Positions 27,451 to 35,719 of a stretch of DNA of 64,000 nucleotides are shown here, one piece after another. The stretch spans positions 3,005,254-3,069,253 of the forward strand of contig NZ_CP101750.1 of assembly GCF_026810505.1 (NCBI RefSeq). Direction: 5' to 3'. A program made the translations under genes and the position numbers. The notes below the pieces were generated by a model. The model was not told the origin of the DNA, made no database searches, and was given only the letters and a program-made list of their open reading frames with translations. Positions within the stretch are counted from its first letter, which is position 1. Every line of letters starts with the position of its first letter. The DNA comes from Streptomyces sp. Je 1-369. GTDB taxonomy: Bacteria > Actinomycetota > Actinomycetes > Streptomycetales > Streptomycetaceae.

Positions 27451-27939
27451 TCAAAAGGGGTGCACGCCGACGGGGGCGGCCGGTAACGGTCCGTAACCCT
27501 CCGCGATGCGTTGGTGATAAGTGTCGCGTCCGATCACCTCGAGCCCCACGATCTCCCACGGGGGCAGCTGGGCGCTCTGCCGGTGCTCGCCCCACAGGCG
27601 CAGGGCGACCGCGGCCGCGTCGTGCAGGTCGCGGGCCTCCTCCCAGTAACGGATCTCCGCGTGGTCCGGCGCGTACCTGCTGGTGAGCAGAAAGGGATGG
27701 TCGTGGGCGAGCTGTTCGAGACCCCGCCTGACCTCGTCCAACGGCGCTTCGGTGCCCGAGACGCTCAGCGTGACGTGCCACAGGCGGGGCGTCTCCACCG
27801 GATCGCTCTCCCGGTTCTCGCCCGCGTCGGCCACGCGTGATCCGTGCGGATCGCTCTCGTACGCCGTCCCCGCGGCGACGCTCGTCAGCGTCCGCTCAGC
27901 CGAGCCGCGGGACGCCGCCCCAGGGCGCACTCGTCTCAC
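27451..27939 (-). CDS. Conserved-type protein between proA and proB, unknown
   Basis: A 162-residue soluble protein. Residues about 60-150 look like one alpha/beta domain (RLWHVTLSVSG, LDEVRRGLEQLAHDHPFLL, RYWEEARDLHDAAAVALRLW, PPWEIVGLEVIGRDTYHQR). The N-terminal 50 residues are basic and low-complexity. GTG at 27939 has a strong AAGGAGG. No family or catalytic motif is recognised. Its position suggests, weakly, a link with proline metabolism. Confidence 0.75.
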   Translation of the reverse strand: MRRVRPGAASRGSAERTLTSVAAGTAYESDPHGSRVADAGENRESDPVETPRLWHVTLSVSGTEAPLDEVRRGLEQLAHDHPFLLTSRYAPDHAEIRYWEEARDLHDAAAVALRLWGEHRQSAQLPPWEIVGLEVIGRDTYHQRIAEGYGPLPAAPVGVHPF

Positions 27940-28154
27940 GACGGCCTCCTTACGCAATGGTGTGCCGATACGCAACGGTCGTGCAGAACTGTCTTCAACA
28001 AAGTTGAGCAGGCCAAGCAGTGCCGCGGGGCGGTTTTGGGGAGTTTCACCTTCCGCGGGAGGGTCGGCGGGGGCCGTGCGCGATGGTTTTCAGCCGGGGC
28101 GTACGAGGCGTGCGGGACGGACGGTCCGACGCGACCTGGGACTTTTTCCGAGCG

Positions 28155-29282
28155 CTAGCCGGGCAGCAGGACGAGGTCGTCCCGGTGCACGACTTCCCGC
28201 TCGTACGCAGGTCCGAGTTCCTTGGCGAGGTCCCGTGTGGAGCGCCCGATGAGCAACGGGATCTCCTTGGCGTCGAAGTTCACCAGCCCGCGCGCCACCG
28301 CACGGCCCGCGGCGTCCCGCAGCTCGACGGGGTCCCCCGCGGTGAACTCCCCCTCGACGGCGGCGATCCCGGCGGGCAGCAGCGACTTGCGCCCCTCGAC
28401 GACCGCGCGCACCGCCCCGTCGTCCAGGGTGAGGGCACCCCGCGGCTCGGAGGCGTGCTGCAGCCACAGGAGACGGTCGGCGGAGCGGCGTCCGGTGCGG
28501 TGGAAGTACGTGCCGGTGGCGCGGCCCGCGAGGGCGTCCCCGGCGTGGCTCGCGGACGTCAGGACGACCGGGATGCCCGCGGCGGCGGCGATCCGGGCGG
28601 CCTCGACCTTGGTGACCATGCCACCGGTGCCGACGCCCGCCTTGCCCGCGCTGCCGATCTCGACGTGCGCCATGTCGGCGGGGCCCGTGACCTCGTCGAT
28701 GCGGGAGGTGCCGGGCTTCGCGGGGTCTCCGTCGTAGAGGCCGTCCACGTCGGAGAGGAGGACGAGGAGGTCGGCGTGGACGAGGTGGGCGACGAGGGCG
28801 GCGAGCCGGTCGTTGTCGCCGAAGCGGATCTCGTCGGTCGCCACGGTGTCGTTCTCGTTCACGACGGGCAGCGCGCCCATGGCGAGCAGCTGGTCGAGGG
28901 TGCGCGAGGCGTTGCGGTGGTGGGCCCTGCGGGCCATGTCGTCGGAGGTGAGGAGCACCTGTCCGACACGTACGCCGTAGCGCGCGAAGGACGCGGTGTA
29001 GCGGGCCACGAGCAGGCCCTGGCCGACGCTGGCCGCGGCCTGCTGGCGGGCGAGGTCCTTGGGGCGGCGGACGAGGCCGAGCGGGGAGAGCCCCGCGGCG
29101 ATGGCGCCGGAGGAGACGAGCACGATCTCGCGCGTGCCGCCGTCACGGCTCTTGGCGAGCACATCGACGAGGGCGTCGACACGGTCCGCGTCCAGGCCCC
29201 CCGATGCGGTGGTCAGGGACGACGACCCGACCTTGACGACGACCCGCCGCGCCTCTGCCACTGACTGCCTTGCCGATGCCAC
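28155..29282 (-). CDS. proB: Glutamate 5-kinase
   Basis: First step of proline synthesis: phosphorylates glutamate. The product is 375 residues. The amino-acid-kinase domain occupies about 1-255 (VVVKVGSSSLTTASGG, VSSGAIAAGLSPLGL, NENDTVATDEIRFGDNDRL). A C-terminal PUA domain follows (about 280-370, RGALTLDDGAVRAVVEG). GTG at 29282 has GGGGA six bases upstream and is preferred over the TTG four codons earlier. Feedback inhibition by proline is typical of the family. Confidence 0.97.
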   Translation of the reverse strand: MASARQSVAEARRVVVKVGSSSLTTASGGLDADRVDALVDVLAKSRDGGTREIVLVSSGAIAAGLSPLGLVRRPKDLARQQAAASVGQGLLVARYTASFARYGVRVGQVLLTSDDMARRAHHRNASRTLDQLLAMGALPVVNENDTVATDEIRFGDNDRLAALVAHLVHADLLVLLSDVDGLYDGDPAKPGTSRIDEVTGPADMAHVEIGSAGKAGVGTGGMVTKVEAARIAAAAGIPVVLTSASHAGDALAGRATGTYFHRTGRRSADRLLWLQHASEPRGALTLDDGAVRAVVEGRKSLLPAGIAAVEGEFTAGDPVELRDAAGRAVARGLVNFDAKEIPLLIGRSTRDLAKELGPAYEREVVHRDDLVLLPG

Positions 29283-29583
29283 GCTGTTCCCCAAATGATC
29301 CCGATGCCCCGGACCCGTGGTCCCGGACCTGCAATCTACGTGAGGCCGCGGGGCGGGCGCCTGCCCGTTCCGAGGCGCGGACCAGGGGTCGGGTCAGCTG
29401 GGCGTATTCCCGTGAGAGGGGAAAAACACCTTCGAGGTTCAGTCCCTTTGCCCCTTTATCCGGTGATTGACGTCACGGAAGATTGCTAGGGACCCACTGC
29501 GCGTCATACGGTCAGTGGTCGACTTTCGACTCATCTCGGATTTCCCCCCATCCCCTCTTCATCCCCGCCAGGAGCCAAAGCCC
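29283..29583. other. Divergent intergenic region, proB / TagF-like gene
   Basis: 301 bases without a gene. It holds the start regions of both genes. The palindrome TGACGTCA is at 29468-29475. TTGACG (29467-29472) and TAGGGA (29487-29492) are only 14 bases apart, too close for a standard promoter. An AGGAGC ribosome-binding site lies at 29570-29575. I see no RNA gene or riboswitch. Confidence 0.6.
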
Positions 29584-31674
29584 GTGCCCTCTGCCGGACT
29601 CGCCCCCCGACGCATCGTGCAGCTGTCAGCGCTGTTCGCGATGTTCGCACTGTTCGCGACACAGCTCGCGACCGCGCTGATCCCCTACGTCCCGGTGTTC
29701 GTCGCCGCGGCCGCCGCGAACCTCGCGCTCGACATCTATCTGCAGTACAAGCAGCCGGGCCTCCTCTCCCTCCTTGGCAAGATCCGCTTCGACGTCACGG
29801 TGCGCCAGCTCCTGCGCGACATGCTGATCGTGGTCGGCCTGCTGCGCATAGACGGCATCGAGCCGCTGGCCGAGCAGTCACCGCTGACGATCGGGCTGCT
29901 CACCTTCTACGCGCTGCACTTCGGCTGCCAGGCCGTCGCCGTGCTGGTGCGCCGCACCCGCTCGCTGCCGATCGTCACGCGCAACATCGACACGTCGAAG
30001 CTGCACCTGACGGCCGCGCCGCCGCGCATCCTCTCCCGCCGCCAGGCCCACCGCCTGCTGACCTTCTCGGTCCCGACGACGGTCGGCCTGCTGGTCACGG
30101 CGGCGACCACCGACGCGTACTGGGGCGGCATCGGGCTCGCCGTCTCCCTCGTCCTGATCGGCGCGGGCGCGCTCTACCTGGCCACCTGGCTGCTTCCGAA
30201 GAAGCGGGCGAAGAACGACCAGAAGGTCATGGAGTGGCTCGACGCGTGGCTCGCGGACTACAAGCCGAGCGTCGCCATGTACTTCTCCGGCGGCACCACG
30301 TCCGCGTACCAGGCGAACATGTGGCTCTCCACACTCTCCGAGCTCGACGGCAAGCCGCTGATCGTGCTGCGCGAGCGCTTCATGGTCCAGAAGATCGACG
30401 CGACGGACGTCCCCATCATCTGCTTCCCGAAGGTCGCCACGATGTTCTCCCTGGAGACGTCGACGCTGAAGATGATGCTGCACCCGGCGAACGCCGCGAA
30501 GACCTCGCAGGTCCTGCGCATCCCGACGATCAAGCACGCCTTCATCAACCACGGCGAGAGCGACAAGCTCTCCTCCTGCAACCCGTACGCGAAGGCGTAC
30601 GACGAGGTGTGGGTGGCCGGTCCCGCGGCCCGCGACCGCTACCAGCTCGCGGACATCGGCGTCGAGGACAAGGACGTCGTCGAGGTCGGCCGTCCGCAGC
30701 TGTCGCCGATCCGCCCGTACGTCGGCGCGCCCACCGGCGCGTACACGACCGTGCTGTACGCCCCCACCTGGGAGGGCTGGGACGGCAACCCCGGCAACAC
30801 CTCGGTGGTCCTGGCCGGCGAGAACATCGTCCGTGAGCTCCTCGCGGACCCGGGCGTGCGCCTCCTCTACAAGCCGCACCCGATGACCGGCTCGCAGAAC
30901 CCGGAGGCGGGCGCCGCGAACGAGCGCATCAAGGCGATGATCCTGGCCGCCAACGCCAAGCGGTCCGGCGCCCGCCCCGGCGCCGACGCCGCGGCCGAGC
31001 TGGTCCGCCGCACCGCGGAGCTGGACCGGCTGACCGCGCGGTCCTTCCGCAAGAGCGCGGACGAACAGGAGCGCATGATGCTCCAGGGCGCCCCCGAGGG
31101 CGGCCAGCAGGCGGCGGTGGCTGCGGCGACGGCCGCGTGGGAGACCGCGTTCTGGGCGTCGTTCCCCGAGTGGGAGCACCAGGTCATCACCACCGCGCGT
31201 CCCGCGATCTTCACCTGCTTCAACCAGGCCGACCTGCTGATCAGCGACGTCTCCTCGGTCGTCTCCGACTGGCTGAGCAGCGAGAAGCCGTACGCGGTCG
31301 CCAATACGGCGGGCATGTCCGAGGCGGAGTTCCGGGCGAGCTTCCCGACGGCGTCCGCGGCGGCGATCCTGACCCCCGAGGCGGACGGCGTGGCTGCCCT
31401 CCTGAAGGCCGTACGCGCCCCGGAGCTGGACTCCCACGCCGAGTCCCGCGCGGAGCTCAAGGAGCACCTCCTGGGCCCCTCCGAGCCGCCTTCCCTGGTC
31501 CGCTTCAACGCGGCCGCCCTCGCCCTGAGCGCCAAGGCGGACGCCCGCCGCGCCCGCATGGCCACCCGCGTCGACGCGGACATCCCGGGCCAGCGCGTCG
31601 CCGAGGAAGCGGCGGAGGAGATGGCACAGGACCCGTCGGAGTCGAACGGCGCGGAGGACTCGGTCACGGCGTGA
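29584..31674 (+). CDS. TagF/TagB-like CDP-glycerol glycerophosphotransferase family protein
   Basis: A 696-residue protein of the Glyphos_transf family, which polymerises glycerol- or ribitol-phosphate units of teichoic-acid-like polymers. The N-terminal 230 residues carry about four membrane helices, unlike peripheral TagF. The catalytic half has INHGESDKLS (HG-type motif), VLYAPTWEGWDG, LLYKPHPMTGS and DLLISDVSSVVSDW, all family landmarks. The C-terminus is Ala/Glu-rich. GTG at 29584 has AGGAGC nine bases upstream. It is divergent from proB and followed by a strong bidirectional terminator. Confidence 0.88.
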   Translation: MPSAGLAPRRIVQLSALFAMFALFATQLATALIPYVPVFVAAAAANLALDIYLQYKQPGLLSLLGKIRFDVTVRQLLRDMLIVVGLLRIDGIEPLAEQSPLTIGLLTFYALHFGCQAVAVLVRRTRSLPIVTRNIDTSKLHLTAAPPRILSRRQAHRLLTFSVPTTVGLLVTAATTDAYWGGIGLAVSLVLIGAGALYLATWLLPKKRAKNDQKVMEWLDAWLADYKPSVAMYFSGGTTSAYQANMWLSTLSELDGKPLIVLRERFMVQKIDATDVPIICFPKVATMFSLETSTLKMMLHPANAAKTSQVLRIPTIKHAFINHGESDKLSSCNPYAKAYDEVWVAGPAARDRYQLADIGVEDKDVVEVGRPQLSPIRPYVGAPTGAYTTVLYAPTWEGWDGNPGNTSVVLAGENIVRELLADPGVRLLYKPHPMTGSQNPEAGAANERIKAMILAANAKRSGARPGADAAAELVRRTAELDRLTARSFRKSADEQERMMLQGAPEGGQQAAVAAATAAWETAFWASFPEWEHQVITTARPAIFTCFNQADLLISDVSSVVSDWLSSEKPYAVANTAGMSEAEFRASFPTASAAAILTPEADGVAALLKAVRAPELDSHAESRAELKEHLLGPSEPPSLVRFNAAALALSAKADARRARMATRVDADIPGQRVAEEAAEEMAQDPSESNGAEDSVTA

Positions 31675-31675
31675 C

Positions 31676-31709
31676 GGTCTGAACGCACAAGAGGTCTGAA
31701 CGCACAAGA
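31676..31709. repeat. 17-bp perfect tandem duplication
   Basis: GGTCTGAACGCACAAGA occurs twice head to tail just after the TagF-like stop. The second copy supplies part of the 5' arm of the terminator. Confidence 0.9.
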
Positions 31710-31755
31710 GAGGGGCCCCGGAGCTCGAAAGCTCCGGGGCCCCACTCTTGTGTGC
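31702..31755. terminator. Strong bidirectional terminator, TagF-like / obgE
   Basis: A long stem of about 24 bp (GCACAAGAG, one mismatch, GGGGCCCCGGAGCT and partner) with a CGAA loop, between convergent genes. It serves both strands. Confidence 0.9.
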
Positions 31756-31778
31756 TTACGGCGGTTCAAGCAGGAGTA

Positions 31779-33227
31779 CTAGAAGGGCTTGAAGTCGTCG
31801 TACTCCTTCTGCGCCTCGTCCCGCTCCGCCTCGCGGTCCCTGCGGCGCTGCGCGGCCGGGCGGGGCGCTTCGAGGCGGTGGTCCTCGCCACGGCGGCCCA
31901 GCATCTCCGCGCCCGCCATCATCGTCGGCTCCCAGTCGAAGACGACCGCGTTCTCCTCGGGGCCGATGGCGACGCCGTCGCCGTTGCGGGCGCCCGCCTT
32001 CATCAGCTCGTCCTCGACGCCGAGGCGGCTGAGGCGGTCCGCGAGGTAGCCCACGGCCTCGTCGTTGTTGAAGTCGGTCTGGCGCACCCAGCGCTCCGGC
32101 TTCTCGCCGCGCACGCGGTACAGCGGCTCGCCGCCGATCTCCTCGCGGGTGACCGTGAAGCCGCTGTCGTCCACGGCCTTGGGCCGGATGACGATGCGGG
32201 TCGCCTCCTCCTTCGGCTTCGCGGCACGCGCCTCGCCGACCAGCTCGGCGAGGGCGAAGGAGAGCTCCTTGAGGCCCTTGTGCGCGACGGCGGACACCTC
32301 GAAGACGCGGTAGCCGCGCTCCTCCAGGTCGGGCCTGACCAGGTCGGCGAGGTCCTGTCCGTCGGGTACGTCGATCTTGTTCAGGACGACGATGCGCGGC
32401 CGGTTCTCCAGCCCCGCGCCGTACTCCCGCAGCTCGGCCTCGATGACGTCGAGGTCGGAGACGGGGTCGCGGTCGGACTCCAGGGTCGCCGTGTCGAGGA
32501 CGTGGACGAGGACGCTGCAGCGCTCGACGTGGCGCAGGAACTCCAGGCCGAGGCCGCGGCCCTGGCTGGCGCCGGGGATGAGGCCGGGCACGTCGGCGAC
32601 CGTGTAGACGGTCGAGCCCGCCGTCACCACGCCGAGGTTGGGGACGAGCGTCGTGAACGGGTAGTCCGCGATCTTCGGCTTCGCCGCGCTCAGCACGGAG
32701 ATCAGCGAGGACTTGCCTGCGCTCGGGTAGCCGACGAGGGCGACGTCGGCGACGGTCTTGAGCTCCAGGACGACGTCCCGCTCCTCGCCGGGCACACCGA
32801 GCAGCGCGAAGCCGGGGGCCTTGCGGCGGGCAGAGGCGAGCGCCGCGTTGCCGAGGCCGCCGCGGCCGCCCTGGCCCGCGACGAAGGTGGTGCCCTGGCC
32901 GACCAGGTCGGCGAGGACGTTGCCCTCCTTGTCGAGGACGACCGTGCCGTCCGGGACGGGCAGGACCAGGTCCTGGCCGTCCTTGCCGGAGCGGTTGTCA
33001 CCGGCGCCGGGCTGGCCGTTGGTGGCCTTGCGGTGCGGGCTGTGGTGGTAGTCCAGGAGTGTGGTGACGTCCTGGTCGACGACCAGGATCACGTCACCGC
33101 CCCGGCCGCCGTTGCCGCCGTCGGGGCCGCCGAGCGGCTTGAACTTCTCACGGTGGACGGAGGCACAGCCGTGGCCCCCGTTACCCGCGGCGGCGTGCAG
33201 CTCGACGCGGTCCACGAAGGTGGTCAT
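31779..33227 (-). CDS. obgE: Obg GTPase
   Basis: Ribosome-assembly and stress GTPase of the 50S subunit; in Streptomyces Obg also affects differentiation. The product is 482 residues. The Gly-rich Obg fold is residues 1-158 ([17 protein letters not shown]), with G1 [10 protein letters not shown]3 [10 protein letters not shown] and G4 NKID in the G domain. An OCT domain ([28 protein letters not shown]) and a charged C-terminal tail follow. ATG at 33227 has GGAGG eight bases upstream. Third in the rplU-rpmA-obgE unit. Confidence 0.97.
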   Translation of the reverse strand: MTTFVDRVELHAAAGNGGHGCASVHREKFKPLGGPDGGNGGRGGDVILVVDQDVTTLLDYHHSPHRKATNGQPGAGDNRSGKDGQDLVLPVPDGTVVLDKEGNVLADLVGQGTTFVAGQGGRGGLGNAALASARRKAPGFALLGVPGEERDVVLELKTVADVALVGYPSAGKSSLISVLSAAKPKIADYPFTTLVPNLGVVTAGSTVYTVADVPGLIPGASQGRGLGLEFLRHVERCSVLVHVLDTATLESDRDPVSDLDVIEAELREYGAGLENRPRIVVLNKIDVPDGQDLADLVRPDLEERGYRVFEVSAVAHKGLKELSFALAELVGEARAAKPKEEATRIVIRPKAVDDSGFTVTREEIGGEPLYRVRGEKPERWVRQTDFNNDEAVGYLADRLSRLGVEDELMKAGARNGDGVAIGPEENAVVFDWEPTMMAGAEMLGRRGEDHRLEAPRPAAQRRRDREAERDEAQKEYDDFKPF

Positions 33228-33278
33228 GGTTGGTGCCTCCAGAAAGATACGGAAATGTCTTAGCTCTAACACGCGAAA

Positions 33279-33318
33279 GGCGGACCCGCTTCCCGATCAA
33301 CGGGAAGAGAGGTCCGCC
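33279..33318 (-). terminator. Hairpin between rpmA and obgE
   Basis: GGCGGACC / GGTCCGCC outer and TTCCCG / CGGGAA inner stems, followed on the minus strand by TTTCG. It probably lowers obgE expression relative to the ribosomal genes. Confidence 0.65.
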
Positions 33319-33366
33319 CTCGCAGAACTCGCTCGACGAGCGCCTTGATCAGTCAGAAAGACGGAT

Positions 33367-33621
33367 TCAGGCGGCCGGAACGATGTTCACGACCTTGCGG
33401 CCACGGTGGGTACCGAACTCCACCGCACCGGCGTCCAGCGCGAACAGGGTGTCGTCCTTGCCGCGGCCGACGCCCGAGCCCGGGTGGAAGTGGGTGCCGC
33501 GCTGGCGGACCAGGATCTCACCGGCGTTGACGACCTGACCGCCGAAGCGCTTCACGCCGAGCCGCTGAGCATTGGAGTCGCGCCCGTTCCGAGTGGACGA
33601 TGCGCCCTTCTTGTGTGCCAT
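33367..33621 (-). CDS. rpmA: 50S ribosomal protein L27
   Basis: Located near the peptidyl-transferase centre. The product is 84 residues starting [20 protein letters not shown], typical of actinobacterial L27 with no N-terminal cleavage extension. The [20 protein letters not shown] segment is conserved. It starts 14 bases after rplU ends. Confidence 0.98.
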   Translation of the reverse strand: MAHKKGASSTRNGRDSNAQRLGVKRFGGQVVNAGEILVRQRGTHFHPGSGVGRGKDDTLFALDAGAVEFGTHRGRKVVNIVPAA

Positions 33622-33635
33622 CTTGTCTCAGTCCC

Positions 33636-33956
33636 TTACTTCGCAGCCGTGGGGATACCGGTGATCTTGATCGCCGTGTACTGCTGACGGTGACCCTGAC
33701 GACGGCGGTAACCGGTCTTGTTCTTGTAGCGAAGGATGTCGATCTTCGCGCCCTTGTGGTGGTCCACGACCTCGGCCTGGACCTTGATGCCGGCCAGCAC
33801 CCACGGGTCGCTGGTCACAGCGTCGCCGTCGACAACGAGCAGGGTCGAGAGCTCGACCGTGTCGCCAACCTTGGCAGTGGAAATCTTGTCAACCTCAACG
33901 ATGTCGTCGACAGCAACCTTGTGCTGGCGACCACCGCTGCGCACGATGGCGTACAC
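33636..33956 (-). CDS. rplU: 50S ribosomal protein L21
   Basis: Binds 23S rRNA. The product is 106 residues from GTG at 33956 ([18 protein letters not shown]). The C-terminus [18 protein letters not shown] is the RNA-binding signature. The start was chosen at the family N-terminus, with purine-rich GAGAGAGAG upstream. First gene of the L21-L27-Obg operon; a leader of about 135 bases separates it from a good promoter at 34097-34125. Confidence 0.98.
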   Translation of the reverse strand: MYAIVRSGGRQHKVAVDDIVEVDKISTAKVGDTVELSTLLVVDGDAVTSDPWVLAGIKVQAEVVDHHKGAKIDILRYKNKTGYRRRQGHRQQYTAIKITGIPTAAK

Positions 33957-34096
33957 GCGGATCTCTCTCTCGCTCGGAACGGGACCCCCGCAGTCCAGCC
34001 GCCCACAGAAGCGGAACAGCCTCTCTCGCAGCCGGGGCCACGAGAGGAAAAAGGGTTTACAGGGGGCGGGCGTGCATAGGAACACGCCGACGGTCA

Positions 34097-34125
34097 AGGT
34101 TACGGGGCCGCCCCGGAAGGGTCAA
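34097..34125 (-). promoter_or_regulatory. Promoter of rplU-rpmA-obgE
   Basis: On the minus strand, TTGACC (34125-34120), a 17-base spacer and TAACCT (34102-34097). It is the best vegetative-type promoter seen in the window, about 140 bases before rplU. The following leader contains imperfect GAGAG repeats and could hold autoregulatory structure. Confidence 0.7.
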
Positions 34126-34144
34126 ACCGGCCCCGCACCCCCCG

Positions 34145-35497
34145 TCACGTGACCGGCTTCTCACCGTCCGGCGGCAGCGGCTTGACGCCCTTGCACAGGT
34201 CCGTCTTGTCGGCGCTGCCCGGCCAGGCCACGGCCCGCGTGCGGTCGAAGTGCGAGCGGTACGTGTCGTGCACCGAGTCGTCGTCGATCTTGACGATCGC
34301 CTCGTCGTTCTCGCGCAGCGCCGGCGCCGTGTAGTTCTGCGAGCCGGTGAAGGAGACCTTGTTCCGCTTGCCGTCGTACACGCCGTCGACCAGCAGGTAC
34401 TTCGAGTGGATGATGTACGGCGTGGTGAGGCGGGTGCCGGGGTGCAGCGGGTCCCTGTCGTCGTTGTAGCAGCGCACCGAGGGGCCGCCCGACTTGTGCA
34501 GCTGCTCCCAGGTGCCCGGGGTGCCGCCCTGGCTCTTGGCGCTGTCCGTCTCCGCGTACAGGATGCTGACCGAGCAGCCCGCCTTCTTCAGCGAGACGAG
34601 CTTGTCGGCGATCTGCTTCCGCGTGATCTTGAAGATCGCGGCGCGGACCTTGGTGTGCTGCGTGACGCCCGCGGTGTCCTTGTACGTGCACTTCACGTTG
34701 TTCAGGACCGAGTACATGGTGTCGGTCTCGTTGACCGTGCCGTTGCGCGGGAAGAAGTACGCCTTGTAGCGGCCGCTGCTGACCGTGCGGTAGTCCCAGT
34801 CGGCCCAGCGCTTGCCGAGCATGTCGGTGAAGTAGTCCGCGTACGCGTCGTACATGGCGGGGTTGTTCGGCAGCAGCAGCGCGTCGTTGAAGAACTTGGT
34901 GTGCGCCGACGGCGTCGAGTTCGAGGTGGTCTGCACGACCACGTCCTTGGCGCCCTCGACCTCCGAGAACAGCCAGAACTTGTTGTGCATGATCGACTTG
35001 CCGTACCTCGGGTCGCCCAGGCAGGACTTCCCCGTCGGGCAGAGCGACACGAAGGACGTCTTGGTCTTGTCCGTGCCGAGCGCCGTCTTCAGCGTGTTGT
35101 ACGAGGTGTTCGTGGGCCGGTCGCTCTTGCTGGTCTCGTCGAGCAGCATCTGCACGTGGACGCCGCGGTTCTTGGCGTCGACGAGCGCGTTGACGACCGA
35201 GGCCTCCCACACGTGGTAGACCGCGACCTTGATCGTCGAGCCCGGCACGGCGGAGTTCGTCAGCTCGATCAGGCGGGCCCTGATCGCGTACTGCGCGTCG
35301 ACGTCGCCCTTCGGGTCGTTGAAGATCGGCCCTTCCGTCCAGGTGGGCCCGGGGTCCGCCGACGCGGTCCCCACGGACCCGGCGGCCTGGATCCCCGCGG
35401 CCGAAAGGACCGTGGCCAGCGCCACCGCCTGGCGGCCGCCCTTGACCGGTTTCACCGCACGGTGTCGTCCCGTGCCTCGCAGGCGCGCATGCGCCAT
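34145..35497 (-). CDS. Secreted phospholipase D-like (HKD) protein
   Basis: A 450-residue protein with a signal peptide (basic start, AVALATVLSAAGIQAAG, probable cleavage after TASA). Two PLD-type halves follow. The second HKD motif is complete (IIHSKYLLVDG ... GSQNYT). The first reads IMHNKFWLFSEV, where the usual Asp is Ser. Cysteines near SLCPTGKSCLG and VRCYNDDRD could form disulfides. It may hydrolyse or transfer phosphodiester headgroups outside the cell; substrate unknown. GTG/ATG choice: ATG at 35497. Confidence 0.85.
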   Translation of the reverse strand: MAHARLRGTGRHRAVKPVKGGRQAVALATVLSAAGIQAAGSVGTASADPGPTWTEGPIFNDPKGDVDAQYAIRARLIELTNSAVPGSTIKVAVYHVWEASVVNALVDAKNRGVHVQMLLDETSKSDRPTNTSYNTLKTALGTDKTKTSFVSLCPTGKSCLGDPRYGKSIMHNKFWLFSEVEGAKDVVVQTTSNSTPSAHTKFFNDALLLPNNPAMYDAYADYFTDMLGKRWADWDYRTVSSGRYKAYFFPRNGTVNETDTMYSVLNNVKCTYKDTAGVTQHTKVRAAIFKITRKQIADKLVSLKKAGCSVSILYAETDSAKSQGGTPGTWEQLHKSGGPSVRCYNDDRDPLHPGTRLTTPYIIHSKYLLVDGVYDGKRNKVSFTGSQNYTAPALRENDEAIVKIDDDSVHDTYRSHFDRTRAVAWPGSADKTDLCKGVKPLPPDGEKPVT

Positions 35498-35662
35498 CAG
35501 TCATCCCTCCCCCGGACGCGACCACGCCGTCTCCCCACACGCGTGCTCACGCCCCTGTTCACTTATCAGACCTCATGAGTTTTACAGGTGCTCTCCTGTG
35601 CTCCAAGACCGGGGCGGCGCCTTCACACTTTCGGGGCGTAATGACGTGTTTGCCGGACACAG

Positions 35663-35706
35663 CGGTGCCCCCTGCCCGGCGGGAGACCGCCGTGCAGGGG
35701 GCACCG
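35663..35706. terminator. Terminator downstream of RNase E/G
   Basis: A 13-bp perfect stem (35663-35675 with 35694-35706) enclosing a second GC-rich stem, 14 bases after the rne stop on the minus strand. Confidence 0.75.
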
Positions 35707-35719
35707 GTGTGCGAAGGGG

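Noticed and set aside
29467..29492. TTGACG...TAGGGA as a promoter for the TagF-like gene
   Set aside because: The spacer is only 14 bases, too short for a standard sigma-70-type promoter.
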